From assembly GCF_001189535.1 (NCBI RefSeq), contig NZ_CP012070.1, forward strand, positions 1,178,001 to 1,242,000: a stretch of 64,000 nt of DNA, given 5' to 3'. The notes under the pieces were generated by a model. The model was given only the letters and a program-made list of their open reading frames with translations. It had not been told where the DNA came from and made no database searches. The position numbers and the translations under genes are program-made. The stretch is from Arsenicicoccus sp. oral taxon 190 (GTDB lineage: Bacteria; Actinomycetota; Actinomycetes; Actinomycetales; Dermatophilaceae). Positions 44,319 to 56,189 of the stretch are shown piece by piece; position 1 is the stretch's first letter; each line of letters starts with the position of its first letter.

Positions 44319-45443
44319 TCATGCCAGGCCCAGCGTGATCGTGAACGACGCGCCCTGCCCGAGACCGGGGCTGTCCGCGGTCAGGCTGCCGCCATGGGCG
44401 TCGACGATGGCTTTGCTGATGGTGAGACCGATACCGGAGCCGGTGCGGTCCCGGGTCCGAGCAGAGTCGCCTCGGTAGAAGCGTTCAAAGGCGTGAGCGA
44501 GCTGTTCTGTGGTCAAGCCCTCCCCGTTGTCCGCGACGGTGATGGTCGCCTCCCGATCGGCCCGGCCGCCGACAATGGTCACGGTCCCCCCGACAGGGGT
44601 GTGCCGGAGCGCGTTGGACAGGAGGTTGGTAAGAACCTGTCCGATGCGGTTGCGGTCGACGGTGACGTGCAGACCCGCGATGGCGTCCGTGTCGACCACG
44701 AGGTTGACGCCCTTGTCGGCGTAGTGGTCTCGCATGCCCTCGTGGGCGGCCCACAGCAGTGTGGTCAAGGGGATGTCTTGCCGGTCGAGTCCGAGGCGGC
44801 CCTCCTCTGCGGTGGAGACTTCGTCGATGTCGTCGGCCAAGCGGGCCAGCCGGCCGGTTTGCTCGGCCAGTGCGGTGCGGGACTCGGGGCCAAGTTGCGC
44901 CACCCCGTCGTGCAGTCCCTCGTGGTAGGCGCTGAGGGTGGCGATCGGTGTCCGCAGCTCGTGGGCCAGGTCGGACAGCATGCGCCGACGGGTGTCCTCG
45001 ACCCCTTCCAGGCGTGCGGCCATGTCGTTGAACGTGTCGGCGAGGGTCTCTAGTTCGGTGCCGGCCCCCATGCTCGGCACCCGGGTCCCGTAGTGACCTC
45101 GGGACAGTTCTCGGGCAGCACCAGTGATCTGGTTGAGCGGATCCCGTAGGCGGCGGGTGAGGAACCAGCTGACTGCGGTCGCAGCCAGTAGCGAGATCAG
45201 CAGTGCGCCACCCACGGAGATGAGGGAGGCATCCCGGTAGGCCATCTCGATGTGGGCCAGCTCGGGCGAGTTCTCTCGATGGCCGGACTGAAGAAGGTGA
45301 TCGTGGAAGATCGGGGGACCCACCAAGGTGGCGACCAGCCCGGCGGTCAGGGCCCCGGCGAGCAGCACGATCGTCTGACCTGCGAGAAGGCGACCGGCCA
45401 GACCTCGTGGCCATGCCCGGCTCGGAGCTTGTCTGGCGGTCAT
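44319..45443 (-). CDS. Sensor histidine kinase of a two-component system
   Basis: A 374-residue membrane kinase. Two transmembrane segments (residues ~18-42 and ~75-95) flank a short extracellular loop with several His (FHDHLLQSGHRENSPELAHIEMA), possibly a metal-sensing site. HAMP follows, then the H-box SDLAHELRTPIATL, N-box NLLSNALRHTP, and G-boxes VADNGEGL and GSGIGLTISKAIVDAHGG. ATG overlaps the regulator stop (ATGA). With the adjacent copper genes, a Cu-responsive role is inferred. Confidence 0.9.
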   Translation of the reverse strand: MTARQAPSRAWPRGLAGRLLAGQTIVLLAGALTAGLVATLVGPPIFHDHLLQSGHRENSPELAHIEMAYRDASLISVGGALLISLLAATAVSWFLTRRLRDPLNQITGAARELSRGHYGTRVPSMGAGTELETLADTFNDMAARLEGVEDTRRRMLSDLAHELRTPIATLSAYHEGLHDGVAQLGPESRTALAEQTGRLARLADDIDEVSTAEEGRLGLDRQDIPLTTLLWAAHEGMRDHYADKGVNLVVDTDAIAGLHVTVDRNRIGQVLTNLLSNALRHTPVGGTVTIVGGRADREATITVADNGEGLTTEQLAHAFERFYRGDSARTRDRTGSGIGLTISKAIVDAHGGSLTADSPGLGQGASFTITLGLA

Positions 45444-46156
45444 CCTCGGCCCATCCGGTAGCCGACACCCCGGACCGTCGCGATGTACTGGCCGCTGTCC
45501 GGGCTGTCCCCGAGCTTCTTGCGCAGGTGGGCGATATGGACGTCGACGAGGTGCTCATCGCCGACCCAGCCGCCCCCCCAGACCTCCTCGATGAGCTGCC
45601 GACGGGAGAAGGCCATGGTCGGACGCGCGGCCAGGACCATCAACAGGTCACGTTCGGTGGGTGTGAGGGCGACCGGTTCGCCGTGCAGGTGGACCTGCTG
45701 ACCGGCCGAGTCCACCCGCAGCGCGCCGAACACCCACGCGGGCTGACTCTGGGTCTGTGCCGGTGAGCCGGCCCGCGGGCGGCGCAGGACGGCTTGGACG
45801 CGCGCGACGAGCTCACGGACGCTGAAGGGCTTGGTGACGTAGTCGTCTGCCCCCACCGACAGCCCGATGAGGGTGTCGACCTCGTCCTTGCGGGCGGTGA
45901 CGACGATGACGTAGCAGTCGCTGAAGGTGCGGATCTGCCGACACACCTCGATGCCGTCCAGGCCGGGGAGCCCCAGGTCGAGGATCACGACCTCCGGTCC
46001 GGACTCGCGGACCAGCGCCAGTCCCTCCGGACCGGTGTGGGCGACCAGGGTCTGGTACCCGGCGCGGGACAGGTAGGCGGCGACCATCCCGGCGAGGGTG
46101 GTCTCGTCCTCGATCACCAGCACGGTCGCTGGCGCATCTGATGCTGTCGTCCTCAC
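45440..46156 (-). CDS. OmpR-family response regulator
   Basis: A 238-residue regulator. The receiver domain has VIEDE, phospho-acceptor Asp in VVILDLGLPGLDG, VVTARKD and VTKPFSVREL. A winged-helix DNA-binding domain follows (LTPTERDLLMVLAARPTMAFSRRQL then VDVHIAHLRKKLGD). The frame extends upstream to 46297, but GTG 46156 fits the family start and follows GGGAGAG. It is divergent from the copper-resistance operon it probably controls. Confidence 0.92.
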   Translation of the reverse strand: MRTTASDAPATVLVIEDETTLAGMVAAYLSRAGYQTLVAHTGPEGLALVRESGPEVVILDLGLPGLDGIEVCRQIRTFSDCYVIVVTARKDEVDTLIGLSVGADDYVTKPFSVRELVARVQAVLRRPRAGSPAQTQSQPAWVFGALRVDSAGQQVHLHGEPVALTPTERDLLMVLAARPTMAFSRRQLIEEVWGGGWVGDEHLVDVHIAHLRKKLGDSPDSGQYIATVRGVGYRMGRG

Positions 46157-46326
46157 ATCCGCCAGTCTCTCCCACGCGCGTGCCGCGTCCACGGGTGCCT
46201 GCGCACGACCCACGGGGATCTTCGTCAAACCTGAACCTGGCGGCAGTTGGGCCTTCAGACCGGGACCCGACGCTGGATCGTGCCGGGCACCTCTCACGTC
46301 CGGTCAGATCGGGAAGGAGCCCGCCG

Positions 46327-46566
46327 ATGATGTGGGGAAACGGCTACGGCATGACGTGGTGGATGTGGCTGGCGATGGGAACCGGAACCTTGGCGTTCTG
46401 GGTCGTCATCGTCCTGGCCCTGCGGGCACTGCTCCCGGGTCGGGAAAAGAGGGACGTTACGCAGCGTCCTGACCCGTTGACCCTGCTCAAGGAGCGCCTG
46501 GCCAGCGGCGATGTCAACCCGGAGGAGTACGAGCAGCGGCGACGTCTGATCGTCGACGGTCACTGA
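46327..46566 (+). CDS. Small membrane protein with C-terminal SHOCT domain
   Basis: A 79-residue protein: a Met/Trp-rich membrane segment (MMWGNGYGMTWWMWLAMGTG then LAFWVVIVLALRAL) and a C-terminal short SHOCT motif (LLKERLASGDVNPEEYEQRR). GGAAGGAG lies 8 nt before ATG 46327. It opens the copper block, divergent from the two-component system. Such proteins are common in metal-stress operons; the role is unknown. Confidence 0.8.
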   Translation: MMWGNGYGMTWWMWLAMGTGTLAFWVVIVLALRALLPGREKRDVTQRPDPLTLLKERLASGDVNPEEYEQRRRLIVDGH

Positions 46567-46594
46567 CTCACCAACGCACTGCACGAAAGGCACC

Positions 46595-48097
46595 ATGAGC
46601 ACTCACGCACTGACCCGCCGCAACCTCCTCCTGGGCGGCCTCGGGGTGGCAGCCACCGCGACCCTGACGGCCTGCACCGGCGCCCGCGGCACCACCGGCA
46701 CCCCCACACGCACCATCGGGGCACCGGCCCCGGTCACACCATCGGCCGGGCAGAGGGTCGTCGAGAAGGCACTCACCGCCAAACCGGTGACCTTGGACCT
46801 GGGTGGCCGGTCGGTATCGACATGGGCCTACGGCGAGACCGTGCCCGGTCCCTTGGTGCGGGCCAAGGCAGGTGATCTCCTGCGAATCAACCTCGACAAC
46901 CAGCTCCCGGCCGACACCACGATCCACTGGCACGGCATCCGGCTGCGCAACGCCGCCGACGGCGTGCCCGGACAGACCCAGGACCCCATCCGGCCCGGCT
47001 CCACGTACGTGTACGAGTTCACCGCTCCCGACCCCGGCACGTACTTCTTCCACCCTCACGTCGGAGTTCAACTCGACCGGGGGCTGTATGCCCCGATGGT
47101 CATCGAGGACCCCAACGAGCCCGGCAACTACGACACCGAATGGACTCTCGTGCTGGACGACTGGGTCGACGGCACCGGCACCACCCCGGACGAGGTCCTC
47201 AAGAAGCTCATCGCCGACGGCGGCCCCGCCACCGGCTCCATGGGGGGCATGGGTGGCATGGGTGGCATGGACCACGGCTCCATGGGCGGCATGGGAGCCG
47301 GCCCCTGGGGTGACGCCGGGGACGTCGCCTACCCCCTGTTCCTCATCAACGGGCGACCACCGAACGACCCGGATGTCCTGACCGCCAAACCCGGGCAACG
47401 GGTCCGGCTGCGGATCATCAGCGCCGCCTCCGACACCATCTTCACGGTCGCCCTCGGCGGGCACCGGCTCACCGTCACCCACACCGACGGGCACGCGGTC
47501 GAGCCGGCCGAGGTCGACGCCCTCTACATCGGCATGGGTGAACGCTACGACGCGGTCGTCACCCTCAAGGACGGGGCCTTCCCTTTCGTGGCCAGGCCGT
47601 TCGGCAAGACCAGCGGCGGCCAGGCCATGGCCCTGGTCCGCACCGGGAGCGGGACCCCTCCCGGTGCGGACATCACCCCGAACGAACTCACCGGACAGAT
47701 TCTGATCGGCTCCCAGCTCCAGCCGGCCCCATCCGCGAAACTCCCCGAGCGCGAACCGGACGCCCAGGCCCAGCTCACCCTGAACGGCTCCATGAAGCCC
47801 TACCAGTGGGGCATCAACGGCGCCACGTTCGGCGACAACGACCCACTGACCGTCAAGGCCGGGCAGCGGCTGCGGATCCACGCCACCAACATGACGATGA
47901 TGACCCACCCGCTGCACCTGCACGGTCACACCTTCGCCCTGCCGTCGGGGCTGCGGAAGGACACGGTGCTGATGGCGCCGATGCAGTCGTTCGCCATCGA
48001 CCTGGACGCCGACAACGTCGGGGACTGGATGATCCACTGCCACAACATCTACCACGCCGAGGCCGGCCTGATGATCGCCCTCAACTACACCGCATGA
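46595..48097 (+). CDS. Multicopper oxidase (CueO/CopA-like), exported
   Basis: A 500-residue periplasm-type oxidase. The N-terminus has a twin-arginine signal (LTRRNLLLGGLGVAA) and a lipobox-like LTAC. Copper ligands are HWHG, FFHPH, HPLHLHGH and HCHNIYHAEAGLM, giving the type 1 site and the trinuclear cluster. A Met/Gly-rich loop (SMGGMGGMGGMDHGSMGGMG, ~residues 215-235) resembles the Cu(I)-binding Met-rich insert of CueO. It probably oxidises toxic Cu(I) to Cu(II). Its stop overlaps the next start (ATGA). Confidence 0.93.
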   Translation: MSTHALTRRNLLLGGLGVAATATLTACTGARGTTGTPTRTIGAPAPVTPSAGQRVVEKALTAKPVTLDLGGRSVSTWAYGETVPGPLVRAKAGDLLRINLDNQLPADTTIHWHGIRLRNAADGVPGQTQDPIRPGSTYVYEFTAPDPGTYFFHPHVGVQLDRGLYAPMVIEDPNEPGNYDTEWTLVLDDWVDGTGTTPDEVLKKLIADGGPATGSMGGMGGMGGMDHGSMGGMGAGPWGDAGDVAYPLFLINGRPPNDPDVLTAKPGQRVRLRIISAASDTIFTVALGGHRLTVTHTDGHAVEPAEVDALYIGMGERYDAVVTLKDGAFPFVARPFGKTSGGQAMALVRTGSGTPPGADITPNELTGQILIGSQLQPAPSAKLPEREPDAQAQLTLNGSMKPYQWGINGATFGDNDPLTVKAGQRLRIHATNMTMMTHPLHLHGHTFALPSGLRKDTVLMAPMQSFAIDLDADNVGDWMIHCHNIYHAEAGLMIALNYTA

Positions 48098-49011
48098 GGC
48101 GCCTGCAACGAGATGCTCTCGTCGCCGCCGGGATCGTCGCGGCGCTGGCCACGCTCTCAGCGTGCGCCGGTTCGGTGACCCCGCAACCGGGACGTGCCAC
48201 ATTCTCGACGATGACCAGCGCCCCCGCCGCGGAGCAGGGTTCGTCCACCCGGCAGCCGACAGCTCAGCCGCCGATCGCGATCACCCATATCCATGCGGTC
48301 GCCCGCCACCCGAGGACGGGAGACTTGCTGCTGGCCACCCACGAGGGCCTGTTCCGGCAGATCGACGGGCAACTGCGCCAGACCGGGCCAGTCATCGACC
48401 TGATGAGCTTCGCCGTCGCCTCCGACGGCACCTTCTACGCCTCTGGACACCCCGGAACCGAAACCGACCTGCCGCAACCCGTCGGTCTCATCACCTCCAC
48501 CGACGGCGGCGCCACCTGGCAGGTCGCGTCACGCGGTGGACAGTCCGACTTCCACGCCCTGACCGTTGGTGCCGGCACGGTCACCGGCTTCGACGGTGCA
48601 CTCCGCACCACCACCGACAACACCACCTGGACCCAGCACACCATCCCTGCGCCACCACGCGACCTGGCAGCCGCTCCCCGGACTGGCACCCTGCTCGCCA
48701 CCACCAGCAGAGGCCTATTTACCAGCACCGACAACGGCACCACTTGGACCACGCTCTCACCGCCCGAGGTCGCCGTGCTGGCGGCCTGGGCCGACGACTC
48801 CACCGCCGTGATCGTCACCACCACCGGCCGCCTGGCCACAAGCACCGACTCAGGACGTACCTGGACCCTGCACCCCAAGAGCATCGGCGCAGCCGAGGCA
48901 CTGCACGCCCAACGCAGCCCGGACGGGCAGCTCGAGATCATCGCCGTCGTCGGCGACACAGTGATCCGCACCATGGACGCCGGCGCCAGCACACAGATCC
49001 TCGTCCAGTAA
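48094..49011 (+). CDS. Exported beta-propeller-like lipoprotein (F510_1955-type)
   Basis: A 305-residue protein with a lipoprotein signal (LVAAGIVAALATLSAC). Repeated blades follow: ITSTDGGATWQVA, TTTDNTTWTQ, FTSTDNGTTWTTL and ATSTDSGRTWTL, the sialidase/BNR Asp-box pattern. THIHAVARHPRTGDLLLATHEGLF matches the start of F510_1955-family proteins seen in copper and metal clusters. It probably acts outside the membrane as a scaffold or chaperone; no enzymatic residues are evident. Co-translated with the multicopper oxidase. Confidence 0.8.
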   Translation: MRRLQRDALVAAGIVAALATLSACAGSVTPQPGRATFSTMTSAPAAEQGSSTRQPTAQPPIAITHIHAVARHPRTGDLLLATHEGLFRQIDGQLRQTGPVIDLMSFAVASDGTFYASGHPGTETDLPQPVGLITSTDGGATWQVASRGGQSDFHALTVGAGTVTGFDGALRTTTDNTTWTQHTIPAPPRDLAAAPRTGTLLATTSRGLFTSTDNGTTWTTLSPPEVAVLAAWADDSTAVIVTTTGRLATSTDSGRTWTLHPKSIGAAEALHAQRSPDGQLEIIAVVGDTVIRTMDAGASTQILVQ

Positions 49012-49124
49012 CGGCGCCAGGGATCTTGACCCGTCCTTCACCCGACCTCGATGTCGCCAACACGGTGACCTAGGACTCTGAGATGTCAGGCACCAACGCC
49101 CGGACCCTAGGAAGGAGAGACCCA

Positions 49125-49409
49125 ATGAAGTCCCAGCCGCAGAACCCCACGCAGAGCTACGCCCCGTTCGCTCCGCCTCCCCCCGCCCCCACGGATCAGC
49201 CGACGCCGGAGCACTCCCCCTCCGGGGGTCATTCCCACGGATGGCTGATGTGGCTGATGTGCCTACCCATGCTCATCCTCGTCGGTGCTCTCATCGTCAC
49301 CGGGGGACTGGGTGCCGGCGGGCTCCTCTACGCCCTCGGCTGCCTGGCCATGATGGGCGTGATGATGCTGTGGATGAACCACGGCAACAACGGCGGCATG
49401 AGGCATTAG
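49125..49409 (+). CDS. Small His-rich membrane protein (DUF2933-like)
   Basis: A 94-residue protein. A Pro-rich N-terminus ends with SPSGGHSHGW. Two hydrophobic segments follow (LMWLMCLPMLILVGALIV and LLYALGCLAMMGVMMLWM), and the tail is NHGNNGGMRH. The His/Met content suggests copper binding. GGAAGGAG precedes ATG 49125; an earlier ATG at 49083 lacks a ribosome site. DUF2933 members often accompany copper ATPases; assignment is tentative. Confidence 0.7.
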   Translation: MKSQPQNPTQSYAPFAPPPPAPTDQPTPEHSPSGGHSHGWLMWLMCLPMLILVGALIVTGGLGAGGLLYALGCLAMMGVMMLWMNHGNNGGMRH

Positions 49410-49517
49410 CCAGCTGGGCCAAGTGACCTTGACCAAATCTCAGCCCCACCACTGTCGGACCGCGACGTGTGTGGCGAAGGCTCGACCAGACACCCGAACC
49501 CCCCGAGGAGACCTCCG

Positions 49518-50123
49518 ATGCCCAGCCTCACCTCGCGCGCCGCGCTGCTCACAGCCGCCGGTGTCCTGACCGCCGCCACGCTCACTGCGTGCTCGAACAC
49601 CACCGACAGCTCCATGCCTGGCATGGACCACAGCGCGACACCCATGACGAGTAGCGCCACCGCCGGCTCCTCCGCCGACTCCAAGGCCGGGGACGTCATG
49701 TTCGTCCAGATGATGATCCCGCACCACCAGCAGGCGATCGAGATGGCCGACATGGCCCTGTCGAAGACCACCGCCTCAGGGAAGGTCAAGGGGCTGGCCA
49801 CCGACATCAAGAAGGCCCAGGACCCCGAGATCGCCACCATGCGCGGATGGCTGACGTCATGGGGAGCCTCGCCGTCGGCCAGCGGCGGGATGGATCACGG
49901 CAGCGGCATGATGAGCGCCGCCGACATGAACAAGCTCAAAGCCGCTCAGGGCGCGGACTTCGACCGGATGTGGATCACGATGATGATCGACCACCACCGA
50001 GGAGCGGTGTCGATGGCCGAGCAGGTCCTGGCCACCACCCAGGACCCGGACGTCAAGAAACTGGCCGACGCGATCATCACGGCTCAGAAGGCCGAGATCA
50101 CCACCATGCAGGGCCTGCTCTGA
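49518..50123 (+). CDS. DUF305 lipoprotein
   Basis: A 201-residue exported protein with a lipobox (TAATLTACSN). The DUF305 ferritin-like helical repeats are FVQMMIPHHQQAIEMADMAL and WITMMIDHHRGAVSMAEQVL, with the conserved M-x2-HH pairs. Met- and His-rich linkers (SSMPGMDHS, SGGMDHGSGMM) suggest copper binding. ATG 49518 lies 7 nt after GAGGAG. It stands just upstream of the copper ATPase, so it may hand copper to or from the export pathway. Confidence 0.9.
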   Translation: MPSLTSRAALLTAAGVLTAATLTACSNTTDSSMPGMDHSATPMTSSATAGSSADSKAGDVMFVQMMIPHHQQAIEMADMALSKTTASGKVKGLATDIKKAQDPEIATMRGWLTSWGASPSASGGMDHGSGMMSAADMNKLKAAQGADFDRMWITMMIDHHRGAVSMAEQVLATTQDPDVKKLADAIITAQKAEITTMQGLL

Positions 50124-50149
50124 CCCACCCACCCCACGCTGGAGAGACC

Positions 50150-52510
<2,361 letters not shown>

Positions 52511-52591
52511 CACAGCCACACTCAACCGCGGAGGGCACGCGCTGCGCTAAGAAGCCCAGTCGCCCCGGATATCACGAAGGGACCCGCTGGC

Positions 52592-53020
52592 ATGCCCGAG
52601 ACAACTGCCGCGCAGCTCGACACCGAGCCAACAGGCAACGACGCTCCCGAAAGCCACGACACCGGCACTCGGGGACGGATCGCAGCGGCATGGGTCTGGC
52701 TCAAGGCAGCCATCGGGGTGGCCCTCGGTCTCCTCCCACACCTCGTCCACCACATCGGACTGCTCGCTGGCGTCGCCCTGCTGACCGGTACCGCAGGCAA
52801 CCTGCTGCTGTACGTGGTCGGGCTGGTGTTGAGCATTCCCCTGCTCCGACGCCTGCACCGGCGCTTCCACACCCGCTGGGCCCCCACCCTGGGAGTCCTC
52901 GCCTTCAGCGTCATGTTCGCGCTCTCTGCCTTCGTCGTCGGACCCGCCCTCACCGCCGGCGACACACCCTTGCCCGCCCCGACCGTCACCATTCCGCCCG
53001 ACCACAACAGCCACCACTGA
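52592..53020 (+). CDS. Hypothetical membrane protein at the end of the copper block
   Basis: A 142-residue protein with three predicted membrane segments (AWVWLKAAIGVALGLLPH, LAGVALLTGTAGNLLLYVVG and LGVLAFSVMFALSAFVVGPA). The last residues are DHNSHH and the loop has LVHHIG, so it is His-rich at both faces. It follows the copper ATPase by 81 bp in the same direction and precedes the nested IS elements. Not recognised as a named family; a metal-related role is suggested only by context. Confidence 0.65.
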   Translation: MPETTAAQLDTEPTGNDAPESHDTGTRGRIAAAWVWLKAAIGVALGLLPHLVHHIGLLAGVALLTGTAGNLLLYVVGLVLSIPLLRRLHRRFHTRWAPTLGVLAFSVMFALSAFVVGPALTAGDTPLPAPTVTIPPDHNSHH

Positions 53021-53096
53021 CCTGCGTCACCCCTGCCAGCCGAATCCATGACCCCCGACATTCTCAACCCCCTCGGTCAAGTCCCGGGTAGTGGTG

Positions 53097-54558
53097 GGGT
53101 CTGTCGCTCTAACGGTGTAAGTGGCCTGATCGCCCTGGAAGGGGCAGGAGGGTCGTCATGACCGAGACACTGAAGCACGTGGACGAACTCGAACCGCAGG
53201 AGCCACTCGAGGACGCCTCGGGTGAGGCGTTCGGCGCGGCAGCGCCGGACGGGCAGCCCCCGGCTGGGCAGGATCTGTCGGCAGCGAACGCGGCCGTGAT
53301 CCGGCAGATGGTGCTGGCTGCCAAGGACGCCGGGATGGACCTGACCGGCCCGGATGGGCTGCTCAAGCAGCTGACGAAGATGGTCGTCGAGACAGCTCTG
53401 GATGAAGAGATGTCCGAGCACCTGGGCTACGACAAGCACGACCCGGCAGGGCGTGGCAGCGGCAACTCCCGCAACGGGATGCGGTCCAAGACCGTGATCA
53501 CCGACAACGCCGGCCCCGTCGAGATCGAGGTGCCCCGGGACCGCAACGGCTCGTTCGAGCCGCAGCTGGTCAAGAAGCGCCAACGCCGCCTGGGTGACCT
53601 GGACGCCATGGTCCTGTCCCTGTACGCCAAGGGACTGACCACCGGCGAGATCTCAGCTCATCTGGCCGAGGTGTACGGGGCATCGGTGTCGAAAGACACC
53701 GTCAGCCGCATCACCGACCGCGTCGTGGAGGAGATGACCACGTGGTGGGCGCGGCCGTTGGAGAAGGTCTACGCCGCGGTCTTCATCGACGCCATCGTGG
53801 TGAAGGTCCGTGACGGGCAGGTGCGTAACCGGCCGTTCTACGCCGCGATCGGGGTGGATCTGAACGGCTGCAAGGACGTGCTGGGGATGTGGGCCGGTGA
53901 CGGGGATGGTGAGTCGGCCAAGTACTGGCTGGCCGTGCTGACCGAGCTCCGCAACCGCGGGGTCAAGGATGTCTTCTTCGTCGTGTGCGACGGCCTGAAG
54001 GGGCTACCCGACAGCGTGAACGCGGTGTTTCCGCAGGCCATCGTGCAGACGTGCATCATCCACTTGATCCGCAACACCTTCCGCTACGCCAGCAGAAAGT
54101 ACTGGGACTCGATCAGCAAGGACCTCAAACCGATCTACACCGCCCCCACCGCGGCCGCGGCACGGGACCGGTACGAGGAGTTCGCCGAGAAGTGGGGCAA
54201 GGCCTACCCCGCGATCCGCACCCTGTGGGAGAACGCCTGGGGTGAGTTCATCCCGTTCCTGGACTACGACGTGGAGATCCGCAAGGTGATCTGCTCGACC
54301 AACGCGATCGAGTCGCTCAACGCCCGGTACCGACGCGCGGTCCGTGCCCGAGGGCACTTCCCCAACGAGCAGGCCGCGATGAAAGTCCTGTACCTGGTGA
54401 CCAGGAGTCTGGACCCCAAGGGCACCGGCCAGACACGATGGACCATGCGTTGGAAGCCAGCGCTGAACGCCTTCGCCATCACCTTCGCCGACCGCATGCC
54501 GGCCGCCGAAGACCGCTGAGTATGAAAACGCCACTTACACCGCTAAGCGGACAGTCCC
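53097..54558 (+). mobile_element. Second type of IS256-family element
   Basis: A 1462-bp element with inverted ends GGGTCTGTCGCTC and GGGACTGTCCGCT, both leading into GGTGTAAGTGGC. It is flanked by the perfect 8-bp duplication TAGTGGTG (53089-53096 and 54559-54566), which comes from the terminal repeat of the host IS256 copy 2. One intact transposase gene. Confidence 0.93.
53158..54519 (+). CDS. IS256-family transposase (second type)
   Basis: A 453-residue mutator-type transposase. The core has AAVFIDAIVVKVRDGQVRNR with the first Asp, FFVVCDGLKGLPDSVNAVFP with the second, and CSTNAIESLNARYRRAVRARGHFPNE with the Glu. Its acidic N-terminus is ~60 residues longer than that of the other IS256 type here, to which it is only distantly similar. 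ATG 53158 follows GGAGG. Intact. Confidence 0.94.
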   Translation: MTETLKHVDELEPQEPLEDASGEAFGAAAPDGQPPAGQDLSAANAAVIRQMVLAAKDAGMDLTGPDGLLKQLTKMVVETALDEEMSEHLGYDKHDPAGRGSGNSRNGMRSKTVITDNAGPVEIEVPRDRNGSFEPQLVKKRQRRLGDLDAMVLSLYAKGLTTGEISAHLAEVYGASVSKDTVSRITDRVVEEMTTWWARPLEKVYAAVFIDAIVVKVRDGQVRNRPFYAAIGVDLNGCKDVLGMWAGDGDGESAKYWLAVLTELRNRGVKDVFFVVCDGLKGLPDSVNAVFPQAIVQTCIIHLIRNTFRYASRKYWDSISKDLKPIYTAPTAAAARDRYEEFAEKWGKAYPAIRTLWENAWGEFIPFLDYDVEIRKVICSTNAIESLNARYRRAVRARGHFPNEQAAMKVLYLVTRSLDPKGTGQTRWTMRWKPALNAFAITFADRMPAAEDR

Positions 54559-54891
54559 TAGTGGTGTAGCGGTGGGTGTTCCTTCGTTGGGGGTCAGGCT
54601 GTGAGGGCGGGCAGGTTGTCGCCTCCGATCTCGGGGCCGGTGTCGGTGTCGGTGTCGGTGATGAGGTTGATGCGGCAGCGGGCGAGGACGTCGAGGCCGA
54701 GGTAGCGGCGTCCTTCGGCCCATTCATCGGTTTGCTCGGCCAGGACGGCTCCGATCAGGCGCACGATCGCTGCCCTGTTGGGGAAGATCCCCACGCTGTC
54801 GGTGCGGCGGCGGATCTCGCGGTTGAGGCGTTCGGCGGTGAACCGCGCCGGGTTTGGTGGAGGGTCTTGATCTCTACGGGAGAGTGGAGTC

Positions 54892-55215
54892 ATGCCTGCA
54901 CCGAGGAAGTACAGCGACGAGTTGCGTGAGCGTGCGATCCGCACGGTGAACGAGACGATCAGGGAGAACCCGGGGATGCCGGTCAAGCGCGCCTGCAGCC
55001 AGGTGGGTGAGCAGCTGGGCATCCCGGGGCCGACCCTGCGGAACTGGTTCCGAGGCCCTGGCCAGTCACCCGGGTCGACAGCGACAACGACCGATCCGCA
55101 CGAGCGGCTCGTGCAGCTGGAGAAGGAGAACCGAGAGCTGCGCCGGGCAAACGCGATTCTGCGGTCGGCGTCGGCTTTCTTCGCGGCGGAGCTCGACCGC
55201 CCCTCAAGTCGCTGA
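54892..55215 (+). CDS. IS3-family transposase OrfA (copy 2)
   Basis: A 107-residue protein identical to the copy at 29772-30095, with the same helix-turn-helix and leucine-zipper regions. Overlaps the orfB frame near 55203-55215, where -1 frameshifting would fuse the two. Confidence 0.92.
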   Translation: MPAPRKYSDELRERAIRTVNETIRENPGMPVKRACSQVGEQLGIPGPTLRNWFRGPGQSPGSTATTTDPHERLVQLEKENRELRRANAILRSASAFFAAELDRPSSR

Positions 55216-56189
55216 TCGACTACGTCGACCAGCACAAGGACCAGTTCGGGGTCGAGCCGATCTGCACCGTCCTCACCGAGGCCGGCGCCAAGATCGCCCC
55301 GAGCACCTACTACGCGGCCATGAAGCGCCCGCCGTCGAACCGGGCCCTGACCGACGCCGCCCTCGATGAGCGCATCCAGACCACCTACGAGGCCAACTAC
55401 CAGGTCTACGGGGTGATGAAGATGTGGAAGGTGCTCAACCGGCAAGAGGTCCTCGACGAGCACGGCCGGCCCACCGGACGGCGCTACCCGCCGGTGGCGC
55501 GGTGCACCGTGGCCAGGCGGATGAAGGCGCTGGGCCTGGTCGGCGCGGTCGCCGGCGACCACAAGCGACCGCGGACGACGATCCCGGCCAAGGACGTCCA
55601 CCCGGCCGACCAGCTGAACCGGGACTTCACCGCCCCAGCCCCGGACGACCGGTGGGTCGCCGACATCACCTACGTGCCGACCTGGGCCGGGTTCGTCTAC
55701 GTCGCCTTCGTCATGGACCTGTTCTCCCGGCGCGTCGTCGGCTGGCGAGTCACCAGCTCGCTGCACACCGACCTGGCCCTGGACGCCCTCGAGCACGCCA
55801 TCTGGCAGCGCCAGCGTCAGGGACGAGACCTGACCGGCCTGGTCCATCACGCCGACCGCGGCGTCCAATATCGAGCCATCCGCTACACCGAGCGCCTGGA
55901 GGAGCTCGGGATCGTTGCCTCGGTCGGGTCCAAGGGCGACTCCTACGATAATGCCGCCGCCGAAGCGCTGAACCGCGTGTTCAAGACCGAGCTCATCCGC
56001 CGCCAAGGCCCGTGGAAGACGCTCGAGCACGTCGAGCTCGAGGTCCTGCGGTGGGTCGACTGGTACAACACGACCCGCCCGCACTCCTGGTGCGACTACC
56101 TCGCACCCGCAGCGTACGAGAACGCCTACTACGCTGCCCGCAACCCTTCGACGGCAACCGCCGCCGAAGCACACACGACTCTCCACTGA
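55203..56189 (+). CDS. IS3-family transposase OrfB (copy 2)
   Basis: Identical to the orfB at 30083-31069, with the same DDE residues. The first ATG in frame is at 55320; translation presumably enters by frameshift from orfA. Confidence 0.92.
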   Translation, partial: LKSLIDYVDQHKDQFGVEPICTVLTEAGAKIAPSTYYAAMKRPPSNRALTDAALDERIQTTYEANYQVYGVMKMWKVLNRQEVLDEHGRPTGRRYPPVARCTVARRMKALGLVGAVAGDHKRPRTTIPAKDVHPADQLNRDFTAPAPDDRWVADITYVPTWAGFVYVAFVMDLFSRRVVGWRVTSSLHTDLALDALEHAIWQRQRQGRDLTGLVHHADRGVQYRAIRYTERLEELGIVASVGSKGDSYDNAAAEALNRVFKTELIRRQGPWKTLEHVELEVLRWVDWYNTTRPHSWCDYLAPAAYENAYYAARNPSTATAAEAHTTLH